Source: an uncultured Clostridia bacterium (GTDB taxonomy: Bacteria; Bacillota; Clostridia; TANB77; CAG-465). From it: a stretch of 57,900 nucleotides of DNA. Positions 52,774 through 57,900 of this stretch are shown here, in pieces. The notes beneath the pieces are model-generated. The model did no database searches, had not been told where the DNA came from, and saw only the letters and a program-made list of their open reading frames with translations. Position numbers and translations under genes: made by a program. The stretch spans positions 1 through 57,900 of the forward strand of contig CAKPOO010000010.1 in NCBI GenBank assembly GCA_934169925.1, read 5' to 3'. Each line of letters begins with the position of its first letter. Within the stretch, counting starts at the first letter, position 1.

Positions 52774-53439
52774 ATGGAAAAAAATGATAAATTTTTGGAA
52801 GAAAAATATAATGAATGTTTAGAAATGGCAGAGAAAATTAAAAATCCAATACTAAAAGAAGTTTGTAAAAAAATATATGAGGATTACAAAGAAAAGTTAA
52901 TAAATAAACCTGCAACACCTGGTTCACATCATTTTTATAAAGGAGGACTATTATTTCATATATATAGTGTTACAAAAAATGCAATAGCAATTTGCAATTT
53001 ATATTCTAATTTAAATGTAGATAAAGACTTAGTAATATTTGGAGCATTAGTACACGATATAGGAAAATGCAATGATTTTAACGATTTTTCTTATAATGAA
53101 AATTATAACTCTATAAATGGAAATAGTATGGATTTATTAGGGCATTCATATGAAGGAACACATATAGTTGAAAATTATTTAAAAAATTATGATATAGATG
53201 AACAATTTAAAAATCAAGTTATACACATGATAGGTAGTCATATGAATGAGTATAGTGAATGGGGAGCTTTAGTTTTACCTAAAATGTTAGAGGTTATAAT
53301 TATAAATTATGCAGATAGTATGGATGCATACTTAGAACCTGCACATGAAGTTATTGATAATGCAAAAAAAGGAGAAAAATACAAAATAGGTAATGCACCA
53401 AGACCATATTATAAATCATTAAATCCATATTATTTATAA
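52774..53439 (+). CDS. HD-domain protein (YhaM-like)
   Basis: 221 residues with an HD phosphohydrolase/nuclease domain: GGLLFHIYSV (first His), LVHDIGKC (HD pair), GHSYEGTHIV, IGSHMNEYSEWGA and NYADSMDA. The order matches the HD half of the 3'-5' exoribonuclease YhaM, but the OB domain of YhaM is missing, so activity could differ. AAGAGGAGTGG precedes the ATG; an in-frame GTG overlaps it. Confidence 0.82.
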   Translation: MEKNDKFLEEKYNECLEMAEKIKNPILKEVCKKIYEDYKEKLINKPATPGSHHFYKGGLLFHIYSVTKNAIAICNLYSNLNVDKDLVIFGALVHDIGKCNDFNDFSYNENYNSINGNSMDLLGHSYEGTHIVENYLKNYDIDEQFKNQVIHMIGSHMNEYSEWGALVLPKMLEVIIINYADSMDAYLEPAHEVIDNAKKGEKYKIGNAPRPYYKSLNPYYL

Positions 53440-53463
53440 AAAAAGAAAGTGATGGTAGTAAAA

Positions 53464-53814
53464 ATGGATGAAAATTTATTTACTGATGAAGAAGAACAAA
53501 TTAGACAAGTTATAATAGCTTCAAGAAAACTTGAAGAATATTTGTGGGGAGAATATAACGGTCAGTGGAATATTGAGGAATGGAGAAGAATGTTTAGAAA
53601 ACGTATTCAAAAAATTGACGATATAGATATAAATAATCCACATGCGATAATAGAAATGAGAAAAAGACTTATGCAAAATGCTGCTTTAAGCGTTGCACTT
53701 ATGAAAATTTTAGACACAAAAGGAATTCCAAAAGATAAATGTGAAATTCCTTCTAATTTACCACAGTATGCAATTTATGATGAAAAAGAGGATTTTGATG
53801 GAAGAAGTTTTTAG
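53464..53814 (+). CDS. Hypothetical protein, 116 aa
   Basis: Soluble, helical, no family recognised; WGEYNGQWNIEEWRRMFRKR and EMRKRLMQNAALSVALMKIL suggest a small helix bundle. Three starts compete (GTG 53449, ATG 53452, ATG 53464); the last has GGTAG-like pairing at proper spacing but is uncertain. The end overlaps the next gene by 17 bases. Confidence 0.6.
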   Translation: MDENLFTDEEEQIRQVIIASRKLEEYLWGEYNGQWNIEEWRRMFRKRIQKIDDIDINNPHAIIEMRKRLMQNAALSVALMKILDTKGIPKDKCEIPSNLPQYAIYDEKEDFDGRSF

Positions 53815-54442
53815 TAAAATAAGAAAACCTGATAAAAATATAAAAACTAAGAATAAAATATTAAATACATTTTTTATATTTTTATATGGAGTGGTTTTAG
53901 GAATATTTTCAAAATGGTTAGATAATTTAAGCATTTATGATGAAGTGTGGTGGCAACACATATTAGGAATATTAGATCTTAGAAATGTATTTTCAATGTT
54001 TGGAATATGGATATTTATTGCAATAACAATATCAGTATTTAGTAAAACTCCACTAAGAGCAAGTATAAACGTATTATTGTTTTTTATAGGAATGACAATT
54101 AGTTATCATTTATATACTATATTTTTTTGTGGATTTAATCCGATGAAATATATGATGATTTGGTATGGGATTACTTTAATTTCTCCATTACTTGCATATG
54201 TCTGTTGGTATTCAAAAGGTTCAAGTAAAATATCAATATTAATTAGTAGTTTAATACTTTGTGTAATGTTTATATCATCATTTAGCATTGGAATATGGTT
54301 TTTTTACATAAAAAGTGTAATTGATTTGTTACTATTTATAGGAACAGTTTTAGTTTTATATGTAAATTCTAAAAATACTATTTATAGTTTAGTAATAGCT
54401 ATAATATTAGCATTTCTTGTTTGTGGTATAGTAGTGTTGTAA
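53798..54442 (+). CDS. Multi-pass membrane protein, 214 aa
   Basis: Six to seven hydrophobic helices, including TFFIFLYGVVLGIFSKWL and VFSMFGIWIFIAITISVF, with short loops and few charges. No family recognised. ATG 53798 follows AAGAGGA; it overlaps the preceding gene by 17 bases, so the two are coupled. Confidence 0.65.
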   Translation: MEEVFSKIRKPDKNIKTKNKILNTFFIFLYGVVLGIFSKWLDNLSIYDEVWWQHILGILDLRNVFSMFGIWIFIAITISVFSKTPLRASINVLLFFIGMTISYHLYTIFFCGFNPMKYMMIWYGITLISPLLAYVCWYSKGSSKISILISSLILCVMFISSFSIGIWFFYIKSVIDLLLFIGTVLVLYVNSKNTIYSLVIAIILAFLVCGIVVL

Positions 54443-54486
54443 TAAAAATAATAAATATTTACAAGTTGAAAGGAATATAAAAGAAT

Positions 54487-55683
54487 ATGAATAAAGAAGG
54501 TACAAATGAAAATTTAAATTCTTATATTAAAGTAATAAGAAGAACAGTTATAGGAAATTCATTTTTATTGCAATATTTTTTAAAAATGGTTGTTGTTTAT
54601 ATGCTTGCAAATAATGTTACTACTTGGGTTGCTGTATCTATACCAGTTGTACTTGAATTTTCAAAAATGTTATCACGTGGATTTAAGAAAATTATAAATA
54701 TTGCTATAAATACTAATTATAAAAAATATCATTTAACTTATTTATTAATTATAAGTTTAATATTTTTTATTATATCTCAAAGTCATAATGTTGTAATTAT
54801 ATATTTATTTACAATTTTACTTGGATTTTTAGCTGGAATAAACGATTCTTGTGTTACAAGAATAGATACATCTAATAAACAGTATGAGTCTTATTGCTTA
54901 GTTGAAGAAGAAAGATCAAGTGTAATAGGGGCAACTATTGGACTTGTTGTAGGTCAAATTTTATATGATTTAAATCCTTTGATATATATAACTGGTTTTA
55001 TCATATTTGGTATAGGATTTTTTATCTTAAGCAGAAATATTCCTAATATAGAATCAAAAGAAGATTGTATGACAAATGAAAAGGACAAGCCATTATCAAA
55101 AAAAGAAAAGAGAAATATTTATATAGTAACAATATTGTATGGAATACAAATGGGTGCATGGTGTATGGGACTTTCTGCATTTAACGAGTTAGTTCCTCTT
55201 ATTTCAACAAAAGTTGGATATTTGAATGCGATTAATACGATAGTTGAAATAATTGCTTTGTTTATTATTAACGCTAAAATAATTGATAAATTCAAAAATA
55301 GTGGTAAATTATTATTATTTGAAACAATATGTGCTTTATGTGATATTTTTTATCTTCTTGCAATTTCTATTTTTCAAAATGAAGTAAGTGTAGCAATTGT
55401 TATGTTTTTATGCGGAATATCATCAACTATTGGTGACCCTATTTGGGGAGCAATAATTAGTGGATATTCAGAAAATGATAGAAGAAAATATTCACTTATA
55501 AATAATACTTATTTTGTTGTAAGAGCAATCTCATCATTTATTTCAATATTTGTTTGTAGATATTTTGTAATAAAAGGAATAATTAGTTTTAAATACTTAA
55601 GCATAGGATTATTAATATTTATTTTTGTTATGTATTTGATAGCAAATAAAGTTAATAAAAAAATATTTGGAAGAAATATATAA
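54487..55683 (+). CDS. MFS transporter
   Basis: 398 residues with about 12 predicted helices in two halves, the second beginning with a basic loop (KKEKRNIYIVTILYGIQMG). Loop motifs such as GFLAGINDSCVTRID and GISSTIGDPIWGAIISGYSEN match major facilitator folds, not a named subfamily. Substrate unknown. GAAAGGAAT precedes the ATG. Confidence 0.78.
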   Translation: MNKEGTNENLNSYIKVIRRTVIGNSFLLQYFLKMVVVYMLANNVTTWVAVSIPVVLEFSKMLSRGFKKIINIAINTNYKKYHLTYLLIISLIFFIISQSHNVVIIYLFTILLGFLAGINDSCVTRIDTSNKQYESYCLVEEERSSVIGATIGLVVGQILYDLNPLIYITGFIIFGIGFFILSRNIPNIESKEDCMTNEKDKPLSKKEKRNIYIVTILYGIQMGAWCMGLSAFNELVPLISTKVGYLNAINTIVEIIALFIINAKIIDKFKNSGKLLLFETICALCDIFYLLAISIFQNEVSVAIVMFLCGISSTIGDPIWGAIISGYSENDRRKYSLINNTYFVVRAISSFISIFVCRYFVIKGIISFKYLSIGLLIFIFVMYLIANKVNKKIFGRNI

Positions 55684-55704
55684 TTTTTAAGAGAGGATTT
55701 AAAG

Positions 55705-56395
55705 ATGGAAATAGAAGAATTGTTGGAAAAAGTAAAAAATAGAGAATATAGAAGTCTTTTAGAGCTTAAAGAAAAAAATGTAAATATAGATAATAATATA
55801 GATAAAAAATTTGCTATATTTAAAGATGAAAAAGGAGATTTTAATATCGTAGAAATCTATGTAAATTTTGGACAATGCTTTATGTTAAAATCTGAAAATC
55901 AACAAGGAGAAAAAACTCGGATATATGAATATATATTTTCAACCTAATAAGAGATTTTTTTTAGATACAATATATTGTTATGATAAATTTAGAGGTAGAA
56001 AAATAGCAAGTAATTTAAGCAAAATAGCTGATTATATATTGCAAAAATACCAAGGATATAAAATTAGAGGATCATATGAGCCAGGACAATTATCAACAGA
56101 TAGAACAAATAGCATTAATAAAGATAAGGAAGAATTAGAAAAAAGAGCAGATAATTTTTATCAATCTATGGGATATGAAAAAATAGATTATAGGGATTTT
56201 AAAGAACATCCAGAAAAATATGCTCAAATAGATGAAAAATTTGACTTTCAATTAGGAGAAGAAATTTCAGATACAATTATTGTAAAAAATATAATACCTA
56301 AAGAGCAATATCCATTTAAGGTTATTAATGGTATATTAGTTAATGAAAATGCTTTTGAAAGAGAAAAAGGTATAGTAAGAGAACAAATTAGGTAA
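55705..56395 (+). pseudogene. GNAT N-acetyltransferase broken by a frameshift
   Basis: Two overlapping frames make one protein. The first (55705-55947) ends after GEKTRIYEYIFST; the second (from 55925) carries YDKFRGRKIASNLSKIADYI, the GNAT acetyl-CoA loop and helix, and ADNFYQSMGYEKI, the C-terminal GNAT strand. Removing one A from the six-A run at 55910-55915 joins them as GEKLGYMNIYFQPNKRFF, which reads as a normal GNAT segment. The gene is therefore a frameshifted pseudogene, a phase-variable gene or carries a sequencing error. AGAGGATTT precedes the first ATG. Confidence 0.7.
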
Positions 56396-56460
56396 AAATT
56401 CACTTATTTCCAAAGCGGAAATAACTGCATATAACAGAAAAAATATGATTTCTTATATAG

Positions 56461-56856
56461 GAATTCAAACAATGTAGTGTAGTAAGAAAAATAAATATAG
56501 ATAAAGAAAATTGGGTTGTTACTGAAAATCATTATGAAGCAATTATTAGTAAAGAAAGATTTTATAAAATGCAGAATATTTTAGATAGAAAAATTAAAGT
56601 AAATAAAGATGGTAGCCTTGATCCATTATCTGGAATTTTAAAGTGTAAATATTGTGGCAGTAACAGAAAAGTTATTACTATTGCTCTAATTATTACAGAA
56701 CAAAAAATTGTGAAAATAATAAATCAATATCAAAAAGTATATTGGATGAATTTATAAAAAAAATTTAACATAGCTGAGATTACTAGATTAAATATAGATA
56801 ACAATATAGACTATATTAGTGTTGTTTTTAATAATGAAATTGAAAAATGGAAGTGA
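56461..56856 (+). pseudogene. Remnant of a large serine recombinase (C-terminal part)
   Basis: The plus strand still encodes ENWVVTENHYEAIISKERFY and GILKCKYCGSN, the recombinase linker and zinc-ribbon CxxC. After a shift near 56685 the next frame gives SNYYRTKNCENNKSISKSIL with the third cysteine, and stops at 56766. Further on, DYISVVFNNEIEKWK ends like these recombinases. The catalytic N-terminal domain is absent and the frame is broken at least once, so it is dead. The 65 bases before it hold nothing I recognise. Confidence 0.75.
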
Positions 56857-56861
56857 TGAAA

Positions 56862-57425
56862 ATGTGTGATGAATTTATAAATAAATTAGAAAAAGATGAA
56901 AAAATATTATTTCATGAGTTTTCAGATATTAGTAAAACTAGTAAGCAATATTGTAGATTTTTATTAGGTTTTGCTTTGTTACTATTATTTTGGATATTAG
57001 CTATAAATGGTATAAGAAATGAGGGTATATTAAAATTTAAAATCTTGGTAATTTTTGGTATTTTATGCATATTAACAATTTGTTTGCTTTATGGATTAAT
57101 CTATAATTTGCTTTTAAAATATAAAAAGAAAAACAATGAATATTTTGTTACAAATAAAAGAATAGCTTTATATAATTCTAAAAACGGATTAAGGATAGAA
57201 AATATATCTAATATAGAACATATTGGAATTGCAAGAGAAAAAAATAATTATGGAGATATATCTTTTAGTTTCTATGCTAATAATTTAATTGAACAAATGA
57301 AAAATGGAATGAGTTTTGAAGGCGTAAAAAATCCTAGGGGGATAGTTGCAACAATTTGTAAAATAAATAATAAAATTCATATTTACGATGATAGACCTAC
57401 AGTAATGGGGAAAAAATTAAGTTAA
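56862..57425 (+). CDS. PH-domain-like membrane protein, 187 aa
   Basis: An N-terminal cytoplasmic helix, two membrane helices (about 30-48 and 59-80), and a C-terminal domain starting NNEYFVTNKRIALYNSKNG, the usual opening of bacterial PH domains. GGAAGTG precedes ATG 56862; other in-frame ATGs at 56847 and 56856 are less well spaced. Function unknown; lies in a mobile-element scar. Confidence 0.65.
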   Translation: MCDEFINKLEKDEKILFHEFSDISKTSKQYCRFLLGFALLLLFWILAINGIRNEGILKFKILVIFGILCILTICLLYGLIYNLLLKYKKKNNEYFVTNKRIALYNSKNGLRIENISNIEHIGIAREKNNYGDISFSFYANNLIEQMKNGMSFEGVKNPRGIVATICKINNKIHIYDDRPTVMGKKLS

Positions 57426-57442
57426 AGGAAAGGAGGTTATTG

Positions 57443-57900
57443 ATGGAAGATAATAAATTAATTATATATAAAAATAGTGAGGGTAATATTATAGTAGATG
57501 CTATTTATAAAGATGAAACATTATGGTTATCACAAAAAGGAATGTCAAAAGTTTTTGAATGTTCTACAGATAATATAAGTTTACACTTGAAACATATATT
57601 TGAAGAAAAAGAGTTAGATAAAAAATCAGTTACCGAGAAATGCTCGTTAACTGCCGATGACGGAAAAAACTATAACACAACTATTTATAGTTTAGACGCT
57701 ATAATTGCTGTGGGTTATAGAATTAATTCTAAAAAAGCAACAGAGTTTAGAATATGGGCAACAAAAATATTAAAAGAATATATGACAAAGGGTTTCGCAT
57801 TAAATGATGAACGTTTTATAAACGGAAATAAATATGATGCAAAATATTTTGATGAATTATTAGAACGTATCAAAACAATCAGAGTAAGTGAAAGAATGGC
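57443..57900 (+). CDS. RhuM family protein, truncated by the window edge
   Basis: About 152 codons are visible and the frame stays open to the last base. NKLIIYKNSEGNIIVDAIY, ETLWLSQKGMSKVFECSTDN and EFRIWATKILKEYMTKGFAL match the RhuM family, found on mobile elements and pathogenicity islands and of unknown mechanism. AAAGGAGG precedes the ATG. It starts 17 bases after the PH-like gene. Confidence 0.85.
   Translation, partial: MEDNKLIIYKNSEGNIIVDAIYKDETLWLSQKGMSKVFECSTDNISLHLKHIFEEKELDKKSVTEKCSLTADDGKNYNTTIYSLDAIIAVGYRINSKKATEFRIWATKILKEYMTKGFALNDERFINGNKYDAKYFDELLERIKTIRVSERM

Noticed and set aside
1..57900. CRISPR array, rRNA gene or intact transposon
   Set aside because: No regularly spaced direct repeats, no rRNA signature and no intact transposase frame were found on reading through.

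Overview
The window looks like the chromosome of a very A+T-rich member of the Bacillota, most likely an uncultured gut-type clostridium. This rests on strong AGGAGG ribosome binding sites before nearly every gene, short intergenic gaps, TTGACA/TATAAT promoters with 17-base spacers, U-tailed terminators, and Firmicutes gene orders: rpmG-secE-nusG-rplKA-rplJL, radA-disA-CarD, era-yqzL-recO and ylxM-ffh-rpsP-khpA-rimM-trmD-rplS. TGA is a stop and Trp is TGG, so the code is standard. Species cannot be named from sequence alone.

Layout. 0-10.4 kb: two tRNA genes (Gly, Leu), an 8-oxoguanine glycosylase, Tex, UvrA, an RlmD-type rRNA methyltransferase, and two very small minus-strand genes, one encoding a 52-residue membrane protein that is one third cysteine. 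10.4-12 kb: an accessory island with a BRO/DinD-like gene flanked by two diverged copies of a terminator-promoter cassette, and a truncated acetyltransferase. 12-18.6 kb: metallophosphoesterase, NapH-type ferredoxin membrane protein, a beta-lactamase-fold protein without a signal peptide, cardiolipin synthase, a HAD protein, a deoxyribosyltransferase-like protein and a DUF975/CmpB membrane protein. 18.7-22 kb: ribosomal protein/NusG operon with an L10 leader, ending after rplL without rpoBC. 22-29.6 kb: tmRNA, DUF1653-radA-disA, CarD, a DEAH helicase and a PHP phosphoesterase.

29.7-40.2 kb is the least understood part: two unrecognised genes (a large coiled-coil protein and a multi-pass membrane protein), a D,D-carboxypeptidase, then a run of three envelope genes (membrane protein, membrane-anchored HExxH protease, large secreted coiled-coil protein) leading into a B12-binding radical SAM protein and SmpB. 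A minus-strand trio of small proteins follows, two of which look like diverged tandem copies. 40.3-52.3 kb is mainly housekeeping (Era, YqzL, RecO, MurD, YlxM, Ffh, S16, KhpA, RimM, TrmD, L19). It is interrupted by two cell-surface genes: a glucosaminidase with SH3, Ig-like and dockerin domains, and a cadherin-like protein anchored by a single membrane segment.

52.3-57.9 kb becomes accessory: an HD-domain protein, small unknowns, an MFS carrier, a GNAT gene broken by one extra A in a poly-A run, a decayed large serine recombinase, a PH-like membrane protein and a RhuM gene cut by the window edge. This looks like the scar of a mobile element.

The trans-translation parts (ssrA and smpB) are both present but about 16 kb apart. 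No CRISPR array, rRNA gene or intact transposase was seen.
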